DNA of 25,297 nucleotides, taken from the NCBI GenBank assembly GCA_002633005.1, contig NMRA01000099.1, positions 800,889 through 826,185 on the forward strand, in the 5' to 3' direction. Origin of the DNA: Phoronis australis (Eukaryota > Phoronida > Phoronidae). Below are positions 20,601 through 25,297 of the stretch, piece by piece (positions within the stretch are counted from its first letter, which is position 1; every line of letters starts with the position of its first letter). The translations under genes were made by a program, and so were the position numbers. The notes beneath the pieces are model-generated. The model had not been told where the DNA came from. It made no database searches and was given only the letters and a program-made list of their open reading frames with translations.

Positions 20601-21979
20601 GTGTTAGTTGAAACCGTCTGAAATACGTCATCGTTCGTTGTCAACTTCATATTAATACACTTGCTAAATTTAATAAAGATCCTGCAGAGGGTTTAGGACA
20701 TACAGCCATGGATAGTAGTCGCGAAGTCATCGGAAAATCATTGTCAGCTGTCCTCTTCACAATAGGAACATACATGCCAATTTCCACAATCATCCTTAGA
20801 GTGGTCTGGTTGACAGAGGGGCAGACGTTAAAAAACTCGAAAACAGCAAAAATGGCTACAAGGTAGCGTAAAATACCTCGAATCAATCCGAAAAGTGGAG
20901 GATAGCATCACCTCACTAATAGATGGCTATCTGTTGCTAAACTTTATGAAAATGCGTTGAGGACCTTTGAAGATACAGAGGTAAACGTAAAAAACAAAAA
21001 TTGCCGCTAGGGGACACACTGGTAGTCCGATCTGTTCGAAGTCATCATCATCTGTTGTCAACTTCATACAAATACACTAACAATATTTAATAGAGATCTT
21101 GTAGAGCATTTAAGAGACACAGCCATGGGCACAAAAACAAAGAAAACTGCCACTAGGAGGCGCCACATTAGTCAAAGTAGTCGGAAAATCATCGTCAGCT
21201 GCTCTCTTCACAGTAAGAACAACAGTTTGTTTGACAGAGGAAGCAGACGCCAAAAACAGTAAAAATGGCTACTAGGTGGTGCAAAGTACCTCAAATCCAC
21301 CCGAAAACAGGAAGATAGCGTCATCTCACTAGTAGATGCCTAACTGAAAATCCATTGAGGACCTCCGAAGATACAGAGGTAAACGTAAAAAAATGAAATT
21401 GCATCCATTGAGGACCTCCGAAGATACAGAGGTAAACGTAAAAAAATGAAATTGCCACTAGGAAGCACACCAGTAGTCAGAGAGGTTCAAATTCGTCGTC
21501 ATCCGTCTTCAGCTTCATAGGAACACATCTGCCAAAACTCATCAAGATCCTGAAAGGGGTTTAGGAGATATAGCTGCGGACACCGGACGCCCAGACAGAG
21601 ATGACAGCAATATGCACCCACACATAACGCTAAATATGGGGCTACATAAACATAGTTCATTTTGAACGAATAAGAAAGTTTGTATTAGGCACACTTGATT
21701 GACTCACCAGTTCTGCAGCGTCAATTGCCTAAGACATCTGATTGCTTCTCGATGACAACCAATCGGATATCTTAGCCGCTTGACACAGCGGAACCAGTGA
21801 AGTCAATCACGTGCAACCATTGTGACCTAAAACAATATACAATGCTAAGCTTTGCTGTTGCCAAGTTCTTACACTGCATATGCCATTCTCTCCAAATGAT
21901 GTTGTTAAGTCGTAGTTTGTCTTTTAACATCAACTTGAGCCCCTTGAACAGCTTAAACTTTGGTGAGGTCAACTTTCCA
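2548..21979 (-). CDS. Mondo (MLXIP/MLXIPL-like): Mondo family bHLH-leucine-zipper transcription factor (MLXIP/MLXIPL orthologue), 16 exons, 5' end outside window
   Basis: This is the gene-level entry; exons are listed separately. The family is a glucose-6-phosphate-responsive activator that heterodimerises with Mlx, binds carbohydrate response elements (paired E-boxes) and drives glycolytic and lipogenic genes, shuttling between cytoplasm and nucleus. Seen here: the conserved N-terminal blocks (GKLTSPKFKLFKGLKL, VVMEGKYWKRR), the IQPGLIQLQPNLDDFMD activation block, a bHLH basic region with the His-Glu-Arg E-box triad (HITAEQKRR), a zipper, and the C-terminal block QLPATGVPVT to NSLRQL. Fifteen introns have GT/AG ends with consistent phases. 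The coding part is about 718 residues against roughly 850-920 for the human proteins; the missing part is the N-terminus, which includes the first Mondo conserved regions. One gene with features of both vertebrate paralogues fits the single ancestral invertebrate copy, which is an inference. Confidence 0.96.
3592..3772. repeat. Minisatellite, 48-bp unit, about 3.8 copies
   Basis: Units start at 3592, 3640, 3688 and 3736 and differ by a few substitutions (for example agccctttat versus agctctttat). As 48 is a multiple of three, one minus-strand frame is open throughout and reads as a 16-residue repeat (VYAVYKELYITMWLLD). I regard that as a by-product of unit length, since there is no start, splice or family support. 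Confidence 0.95.
4049..5393. mobile_element. DNA transposon with ~317-bp terminal inverted repeats, THAP-bearing
   Basis: Positions 4049-4364 and 5077-5393 are inverted copies of each other with scattered mismatches, ending in TTAA(A)GGC(G/A)AAGGCAACC. An AT dinucleotide at 4047-4048 and 5394-5395 fits a 2-bp target duplication, as known for ISL2EU/IS5-like elements of the PIF/Harbinger group, whose proteins often carry THAP zinc fingers; P-like elements also carry THAP domains but make 8-bp duplications. The 1.35-kb length leaves no room for a catalytic domain, so it is non-autonomous. It sits in Mondo intron 15. Confidence 0.85.
4445..5123 (-). pseudogene. Broken THAP-domain transposase N-terminus
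   Basis: The ATG lies at 5121-5123 inside the right inverted repeat. It reads MPCCSCVPGCTHYRL then LRRFPKDDTLRR, the first zinc ligands (C..C) and the LxRFP motif of a THAP domain. An in-frame TGA and a frameshift follow. From 5005 another frame gives YRVCGKHFLQSDYDRD and a lysine-rich tail, the C..H half. A later frame near 4699-4445 holds EPKFDKFIVDLY, resembling the segment between THAP and catalytic domains. There is no catalytic core. The gene is inactive. Confidence 0.8.
5513..5642 (-). CDS. Mondo (MLXIP/MLXIPL-like): Mondo exon 15: C-terminal domain
   Basis: The acceptor is atttgtacag and the donor gtgagt (after AACG). It encodes FSRIIRSLFVSYNNIVSTAS then MEDLCRSVLAWLDQHCSLVQ, equivalent to vertebrate FSIIIRPLFESFNGMVSTAS...LAWLDQYCSL. 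The frame stays open past the donor to a stop at 5337, running into a transposon end. That read-through is not the real C-terminus, because exon 16 supplies the conserved ending. Confidence 0.96.
5643..6828 (-). other. Mondo intron 14
   Basis: Most of this intron is the near-identical duplication described separately. No exon is visible in it. Confidence 0.9.
5745..6775. repeat. Direct duplication of ~492 bp with one N at the seam
   Basis: 5745-6236 and 6284-6775 align at a constant offset of 539 with only a handful of single-base differences (about 1%). A lone N sits at 6237, immediately after the first copy, and 6238-6285 repeats sequence from 5770 onward. This looks like two haplotypes or unresolved contig ends joined in assembly rather than a biological repeat, although a recent tandem duplication is possible. 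Confidence 0.9.
6829..6952 (-). CDS. Mondo (MLXIP/MLXIPL-like): Mondo exon 14: end of zipper and C-terminal dimerisation/cytoplasmic-localisation domain
   Basis: The acceptor is taatccctctag and the donor gtatcc. It encodes CQAQLPATGVPVTRQ, then QQELFEDYVKNRTLQDWRFW. QLPATGVP and the (M/L)F-DYV..RTL..W-FW pattern are diagnostic of the C-terminal domain shared by Mondo and Mlx, which strengthens heterodimerisation and holds the monomer in the cytoplasm. Confidence 0.97.
7209..7308 (-). CDS. Mondo (MLXIP/MLXIPL-like): Mondo exon 13: helix 2 and leucine zipper
   Basis: The acceptor is tacgtgttacag and the donor gtgaac. The junction restores TAEY, then CRKLKSERSSMQEEADVLRQ and EIETLKDAI, an amphipathic coiled coil that pairs with Mlx. 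A charged Glu/Lys pattern runs along the helix as in the vertebrate proteins. Confidence 0.97.
7810..7897 (-). CDS. Mondo (MLXIP/MLXIPL-like): Mondo exon 12: helix 1, loop and start of helix 2
   Basis: The acceptor is gtctttatttcag and the donor gtaagt. It encodes SGFDMLHTLIPALQQNLTSK then ISKAQMLQK, equivalent to the family's GFDTLHGLVSTL..KVSKATTLQK. The conserved SKAxxLQK motif opens helix 2. It leaves in phase 1. Confidence 0.98.
8458..8559 (-). CDS. Mondo (MLXIP/MLXIPL-like): Mondo exon 11: bHLH basic region and start of helix 1
   Basis: The acceptor is gtccctacag and the donor gtaggt. It encodes GYRGARPKSDNYQYKEQRRA then LHITAEQKRRVNIK. The basic region has the His, Glu and Arg spaced four apart that contact CACGTG-type E-boxes in class B bHLH-zipper proteins. 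It matches the vertebrate THISAEQKRRFNIK signature closely. This is the DNA-binding part of the Mondo-Mlx heterodimer. Confidence 0.98.
9069..9122 (-). CDS. Mondo (MLXIP/MLXIPL-like): Mondo exon 10: short linker exon
   Basis: Eighteen whole codons between acceptor ctatttctag and donor gtaagt, encoding DQASSPTFDLADSPKSSD. Ser-Pro sites are typical of the phosphorylated segment just before the basic region in this family, though which residues are modified cannot be told. Because it is a multiple of three with both ends at codon boundaries it could be skipped without a frameshift. Confidence 0.82.
10261..10319 (-). CDS. Mondo (MLXIP/MLXIPL-like): Mondo exon 9: linker
   Basis: A short 59-base exon with acceptor tgcatttttccag and donor gtaaga. 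With the split Arg codon from exon 8 it reads RRKSDPPISSEQFDNADSIL. It leaves at a codon boundary. The assignment rests on splice sites, phase and position; the sequence itself is not strongly conserved. Confidence 0.82.
12044..12099. repeat. Short tandem repeat, 23-bp unit, ~2.4 copies
   Basis: ggttcgacccatattggttc plus cta is repeated from 12044 and 12067, with a third start at 12090. The ggttcga core resembles a tRNA B box, but no A box or cloverleaf surrounds it. Confidence 0.9.
12852..12970. repeat. Imperfect tandem duplication, 62-bp unit
   Basis: Two copies begin gtttaaagt at 12852 and 12914 and end ggttgcctaa. They differ at several sites; the second contains a CACGTG palindrome where the first has diverged. 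It lies inside the 2.9-kb element. Confidence 0.85.
13497..13587 (-). CDS. Mondo (MLXIP/MLXIPL-like): Mondo exon 8: linker, Ser/Pro-rich
   Basis: The acceptor is gtctctgtttcag and the donor gtaagt. It encodes SPSEATAHKLLSPASVPSYS and then SSKPINIPQSS. It enters at a codon boundary and leaves in phase 1, matching exon 9 across a 3.2-kb intron filled by a transposon. Confidence 0.88.
13588..14278 (-). other. Mondo intron 7
   Basis: AT-rich sequence without a recognisable element or exon. Confidence 0.6.
14279..14496 (-). CDS. Mondo (MLXIP/MLXIPL-like): Mondo exon 7: linker, Ser/Thr-rich
   Basis: The donor is gtcagt after a GAG codon. The acceptor is a tandem site, cacatagtag: use of the first AG (exon from 14496) or the second (exon from 14493) both keep frame and differ by one residue. 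It encodes GSYPGLKLDQQSTTVQQTSP, a lysine-rich patch (KLTPKKSATNS), RLMTLAKMLAADSSPTPDMS and a hydrophobic end. The function of this part is unknown. Confidence 0.88.
14497..16239 (-). other. Mondo intron 6
   Basis: It contains the small degraded element at 15838-16175. A minus-strand open stretch near 14882-15127 has no recognised homology and the flanking exons already join in phase without it. Nothing else is supported. Confidence 0.6.
15838..16175. mobile_element. Short degraded relative of the 2.9-kb element
   Basis: It shares ordered blocks with the ends of the 10.5-13.4 kb element: tcgagacttc (15901 versus 10563), gtgaac, a block ending gggaccttgcc (16011 versus about 10681), and a right part with ccacccc, a T run, taagc(a/g)ccctggg (compare 13350-13393). 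Its own termini are too worn to define. It is about 340 bp, close to the summed end regions of the larger copy. Confidence 0.6.
16240..16396 (-). CDS. Mondo (MLXIP/MLXIPL-like): Mondo exon 6: linker, Pro-rich
   Basis: The acceptor is tcttattacag and the donor gtaagt. It encodes a basic start (GKPARTRQRP), a proline-rich run (IAPAPPTPSVVPSS) and NNSCLAQLLTA. It enters at a codon boundary and leaves with one base of a Gly or Val codon, depending on the acceptor used for exon 7. Confidence 0.9.
16650..16907 (-). CDS. Mondo (MLXIP/MLXIPL-like): Mondo exon 5: linker, Thr/Pro/Ala-rich
   Basis: The acceptor is tactttag and the donor gtaagt; it has 86 whole codons. It begins DSLAGGDLLGNTVDLAESLP and continues into a Val/Thr/Pro/Ala-rich low-complexity stretch. 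No specific motif is recognised. The family has a poorly conserved proline-rich region here. Support is the splice sites, the uninterrupted frame and phase agreement with both neighbours. Confidence 0.9.
16916..16932. repeat. ATC trinucleotide microsatellite
   Basis: Five to six ATC units directly beside the acceptor of exon 5, on the intron 4 side. Confidence 0.95.
16933..17562 (-). other. Rest of Mondo intron 4
   Basis: No recognisable element. Short open stretches here have no supporting motif. Confidence 0.5.
17563..17756 (-). CDS. Mondo (MLXIP/MLXIPL-like): Mondo exon 4: activation block
   Basis: The acceptor is gttgtttccag and the donor gtaacc. The junction codon is Asn, followed by YMANPDFIQPGLIQLQPNLD and DFMDTLDPLQEM, equivalent to the vertebrate NADMIQPGLxPLQPNLDDFMD block that carries transactivation function. 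A Ser/Thr-rich tail ends SPSSVLQ. The exon leaves at a codon boundary. Confidence 0.97.
17757..18903 (-). other. Mondo intron 3
   Basis: It contains a C run near 18009-18019 and the GT/GC repeat listed separately. Nothing else is recognised. Confidence 0.6.
18302..18330. repeat. GT/GC dinucleotide microsatellite
   Basis: Alternating gtgtgtgtgcgtgcgtgcg followed by gtgtgtgt, an imperfect alternating purine-pyrimidine tract within intron 3. Confidence 0.95.
18904..19183 (-). CDS. Mondo (MLXIP/MLXIPL-like): Mondo exon 3: conserved WKRR block and acidic activation segment
   Basis: The acceptor is cccccttag and the donor gtaagt. The exon opens with AVVMEGKYWKRRLDTV and EYKKWRVYFKEKFKKM, the most diagnostic Mondo block. 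It then gives an acidic stretch DDDFMMDFSDTLFSSL and closes with FPNPREI. In the family, SDTLF-type residues belong to the nuclear-export and activation part of the glucose-response module. It leaves in phase 1. The antisense strand of this exon is open for a long distance but is only a shadow. Confidence 0.97.
19184..19574 (-). other. Mondo intron 2
   Basis: AT-rich sequence with no feature that I can support. Confidence 0.6.
19575..19651 (-). CDS. Mondo (MLXIP/MLXIPL-like): Mondo exon 2: N-terminal conserved region
   Basis: The acceptor is tgtgttgcag and the donor gtgagt. The split codon with exon 1 gives Phe, then IKSRRPVVCQFSAPLDAEG, equivalent to the R(R)K-PVC-FVTPL segment of vertebrate MLXIPL. 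The exon has 77 bases, entering after one base of a codon and leaving at a codon boundary. Confidence 0.94.
20121..21600. repeat. Degenerate tandem repeat (~330-450-bp unit, ~4 copies) carrying CTCF-like motifs
   Basis: Blocks recur in the same order. Block A is aaaatggccactagatggcgc followed by aaa and a tca-atcc segment, at 20126, 20456, 20856 and 21269. Block B is aaaatgaaattgcc-ctagg-ggcac, at 20255, 20586, 21004 and 21455. A third block, ctgccactaggaggc(a/g)cc, is at 20291 and 21150. Spacing is 330-450 bp, with insertions and losses between units. No coding potential is seen. It fills most of intron 1. Confidence 0.85.
21351..21456. repeat. Recent 53-bp tandem duplication
   Basis: Two essentially identical copies start tccattgaggacctccgaag at 21351 and 21404. 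They sit within the last unit of the larger degenerate array and are far less diverged than the array itself, so this is a later event. Confidence 0.95.
21873..21979 (-). CDS. Mondo (MLXIP/MLXIPL-like): Mondo exon 1 of window: N-terminal conserved region
   Basis: The exon starts after a pyrimidine-rich acceptor (tttgtttcag) and ends at a gtaaga donor. It encodes GKLTSPKFKLFKGLKL, then a basic stretch, then LRLNNIIWREWHMQ. This corresponds to the family's SGKLVSPKWKNFKGLKL segment, part of the glucose-response region implicated in 14-3-3 binding and low-glucose inhibition. It enters with one base of a split codon, so at least one coding exon lies further upstream. It leaves in phase 1. Confidence 0.95.
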
Positions 21980-24900
21980 CTGAAACAAAAGAAGCGACGA
22001 TAGAAGTGAAGAGACACGGCACAGAATATTCTAGCACATAACAAATCAGATTTTGATAACTGTCGTCTACAGGGGTCCCGCATTTTGAGAACCACTTTTC
22101 TCCACTGAATTCCACTCATCAAACTGGTTCTCAAAATCCGGGACATCTGTATGTGGCTATTTCTGCAAGCAACCTATTCAAAAGTACGACATGGCAGAAA
22201 CATTCAAAGATCACTTAGCAAAGGCAAATGGATGCCATTAAAATGTAACATTGTAACTGAGGCAGGGGTGGAAGCATGGACTGGGCCATTTATTTTGCTA
22301 CCAGGATCGCGTGGGTTGCTCCAGTCACCATCTTTCCGTGTATTTGCCACCGGCTAGGTTTGTTCATCGCCTTACATGTCAGAAGAGTTCCCAATAGTTT
22401 TGTTCTGCACAAAACTGTCAACTGTCACAACAAATAGAGCCATTATCGTAAAATGCGCTCAAATTTGAACACTGCATAACGCGTGCTGAAATGTCCAGCC
22501 ACATGCTATCACATTTCTTTCACAAATGGGCATAGTCACATTCATTACAGCTATCACATGCCTCTAAAAAGTTGCATAAAACTCAAAAGCATGCACTTAA
22601 AAGGACGCTCTTAACAAATGTATAGTGCTAATTGAAAATGTAACAGCTTGCTTTAAGTTGCTTTCATATTTGTTCAATCAAATGCTTACTAGATGAACAG
22701 CAGTTGGTTTAGAACCTGAACAGGATTACAGGGGTATAATAAAAATGGGCACCTATCAAAACCAGGCAAAAATGCTGACCTAATGAAAAGTACATTATAT
22801 GGTGATAGACGACAGTGATGTTACCAATAAGACTTCAATTTAACAGAGGATATGTGACCAAGGAAATTAGTTGATGCTTCACTGACCAGACTTCATCCAT
22901 ACCACAATACACAAACTTCTCAAACAGCAATGAATAATAGATACAAGATACACCAGGCAATGGAAGTTAAATCTTAAATTAGTTTCAAAAGAACACAAGC
23001 ATTTTAAGAAAATATGTAGGTATGCCATTACTCATCGCATCGGTTACTGTAGTTACTCCAGCTTTTTACAACTACCAATAACATGTCAATCTGTAATTTG
23101 CAAAAAAAAACACAACGACAAGCAACCACAGTCCGCAGCAAATACATAGGAAGGTGGCGACCAGAACAACCGAAGTTCCTAGCAATCTCATTGGTGAAAA
23201 TGTGCAAGTCACCCATTGAGATAACTGCCCTGCTCCACTTAAGAGACTATTTCGCACATGAACACACAGTTGATACAGACCATGAAATGCGCAACACATT
23301 ACCACCATGCAAGTTTGCACCACGGAAGTTGTATTGCGTTAATTTATGTCACGCGCCGTGTCAAACATGCCACATAAACAACGCGTAACCAAGAACCCAA
23401 ACAAGTAGTCACAAAATCTAGCTCAAGCAGAAAGCCACCATTTTGACGTTGCCTTTAGTAAAAATACAGACCGCTTGTTATCATGGTATAACATCTTCCT
23501 GCGTTAATTACAGCTCGTTGCTAGAATTGGTATTATTTCATTTTTCAAAGACTTCCAACATTGTTGAGGATGCCCACAATTCCCTTGTCTAACTGTAACT
23601 GCAGTAGAGATCTTTAGCATTCTTTTGATGAAATAATGAAAAAATAATCCATTTGTCAGCCAGGTTGTATCCTAAATTGGTGACCTTTTACTGTACTGTT
23701 GCCCTAGAGTCGTTATCCTTGGAACAATAGAAAGTGATGCAAATTGCACAGCAAAAGGCACTAATTTGAGAAAACACAAAGTTTGACTCTGTTGAACACA
23801 GTCTGTATAAGTTTTTGGTGTTGAATAAACAACCAATTTGCAGGCATTTTGTTAGGCAATTAGTGTTCTTGCATTCTTAGTAAACAAAAGCTAACAAAAC
23901 AGTAAATGTAGAGAATGAAGATTACGTATGGTCTGTATTTTTAGTAAAGATAACATCAAAAACCGTTGCTTTTCCCTTCAAAGCCCTGTCCTTTTCACAC
24001 TATTCCCTTTCAAAGCAATTGCAAAAAGTCATTCACAGAAATAGCTGCCTACTCCTAGAAAGGGAAACGAACTTTCAAACACTTCAGATATCTTGCAAAC
24101 TCAGCTCTAGACACGACAGCTGATTAATTTTTGAACTGCATGACTGTCTAAATATTGATAAGAAATTGTACAATGATTGAGATGACATAACAAAACTTAA
24201 ATAACAGCTCACAGTGATGAAAAGCCATGCAAATTAAAAAACAATCAGACATGAAAACAGTTGAACGCATCCAAATTTAACCAAAAATTTCAAAATTGAA
24301 CTTAGCTCAGAATTTCACAAACCAAAGAAAGCAGGGGAGTATGAACTGTGCGACTTCCAAGATGAAAGTCAAACTAGTCAGACTTAAACATTCCTAACTT
24401 TAGTTTGGAATCAATAGTAGATTCTAAGACAACAAAAAGACATTCTGTTCTGACCTTGATAAACATGCACCAGTACATAAGTTACACATAGTACTAAGTA
24501 ATTGTTTGCTACTGCCTATCCTTGGAGTGCAGACAATCCCTCATACACAAACTACCCCCCTTCCCCATATCATGTGAACATTGCATGACCAAGACCAAGA
24601 CAAGCATGTCTGACCCACATAAGGCTGGTAAACAGAGGGAGAATGTGAACTCATATTGAGGTCAGTGGCCTCAAAAGGCACCACTCCAGGTTTAATGGCC
24701 TTGTTCTCACACAAATCTAAGACAAAGTACCAGATGCTGTGAATCAATTGGCCAGTCAGTCAATGAACTGAAGAAAGCACGACACAAGTCACATTCTGAA
24801 TGATTATGGTAAATTCTTCACTTTTAGCACACAATATGGCTTGCAATTGAAATTTTATTTTGTTAAGTTTCTCCACAAAGTCAAGATTCAGAACATGTTT

Positions 24901-25297
24901 AGTCTCTTGCGAGCACAAATTGTGATGTGCAGATGTTACAAAACAACATTTGCTAAAGTTCTCAGTATTTCGAAAAAGGTAATCAGCTTTTGAAAAATGG
25001 ATAAATGACAATTTTGGCAAATATTTTGGTGCGAAATAAGTGAACAACCGCAGGTGCCATAAAGATTTTTGTGAACATACAAACCTAGACGACTGGAGCA
25101 GGCAATAACACAAACAAGAACTTTTGGGTAGAAAAAGTAAATGGCCTATTTGTATTCTTTTTTCAACCGATGGTCTCCCTTTAGGAACACTTTTTATCAG
25201 GCCAAAACAGCGTAGTTAGTTATAGTCTCTGCCCTCACTCATATTGAGAGCCTAGCTCATCCAACTAAAAAATGCCCGTCCACATCAATTTAAGCCA
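21980..25297 (-). other. Upstream Mondo intron (intron 0), continues past window
   Basis: Exon 1 of the window begins inside a codon, so this stretch is intron up to the next exon. I searched the minus strand for the expected preceding block (family pattern IDP-LT-LFE---LAYS with a phase-2 donor) and did not find it. Apart from the hairpin at 22075-22144, nothing is recognised. Confidence 0.65.
22075..22144. repeat. Inverted repeat, 20-bp arms, 30-base loop
   Basis: gtcccgcattttgagaacca at 22075-22094 pairs with 22125-22144 with one mismatch. Weaker pairing continues outward (tacag on both sides). It could be the remnant of a small foldback element or a structured RNA; there is no independent support for either. 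Confidence 0.8.

Noticed and set aside
21772-22146. Minus-strand 124-residue open frame taken as a single coding exon
   Set aside because: Only 21979-21873 is bounded by proper splice sites and matches Mondo; the rest is intron on either side, including the hairpin.
24541-24747. Minus-strand frame reading ENKAIKPGVVPFEATDLNMS as an upstream Mondo exon
   Set aside because: It does not resemble the N-terminal Mondo conserved regions, and no phase-2 donor is present to join the exon at 21979.
24760-25113. Minus-strand 117-residue open frame
   Set aside because: No recognisable motif, composition like intron, and no splice or family support.

Overview
The window is nuclear DNA of an animal, most likely an invertebrate. 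It has spliced exons with GT/AG introns of 0.25 to over 3 kb, AT-rich introns crowded with small DNA-transposon relics, micro- and minisatellites, and no prokaryotic operon structure. I cannot fix the phylum from the sequence alone.

One protein-coding gene dominates. On the minus strand, 16 exons between 21979 and 2548 encode all but the N-terminus of a Mondo protein, the glucose-sensing bHLH-leucine-zipper factor whose vertebrate descendants are MLXIP (MondoA) and MLXIPL (ChREBP). All 15 internal introns have GT..AG ends and all reading phases join without conflict, giving about 718 residues plus a stop. Reading 5' to 3' on the minus strand: exons 1-3 (21979 to 18904) carry the conserved N-terminal glucose-response region. 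Exons 3-4 (19183 to 17563) carry the conserved acidic/activation segment. Exons 5-10 (16907 to 9069) are a poorly conserved Pro/Ser/Thr-rich linker. Exons 11-13 (8559 to 7209) are the bHLH-zipper. Exons 14-16 (6952 to 2548) are the C-terminal dimerisation and cytoplasmic-localisation domain. The first exon(s), promoter and start codon lie beyond the right end of the window, so 21980-25297 is read as intron.

The introns hold the accessory content. Intron 1 has a degenerate tandem repeat studded with CTCF-like motifs (20.12-21.6 kb). Intron 6 has a small decayed element related to a 2.9-kb TA-flanked element that fills intron 8 (10.50-13.42 kb). Intron 14 has a near-identical 0.49-kb duplication bridged by the window's only N, probably an assembly artefact. 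Intron 15 has a 48-bp minisatellite and a 1.35-kb element with very long inverted ends and a broken THAP-domain gene. Intron 0, upstream of exon 1, has a strong hairpin.

Downstream of the gene (1-2547) are a TA-flanked MITE-like element and an unexplained 639-bp open frame on the plus strand, tail-to-tail with Mondo. I found no second confident gene, tRNA, rRNA or CRISPR array.
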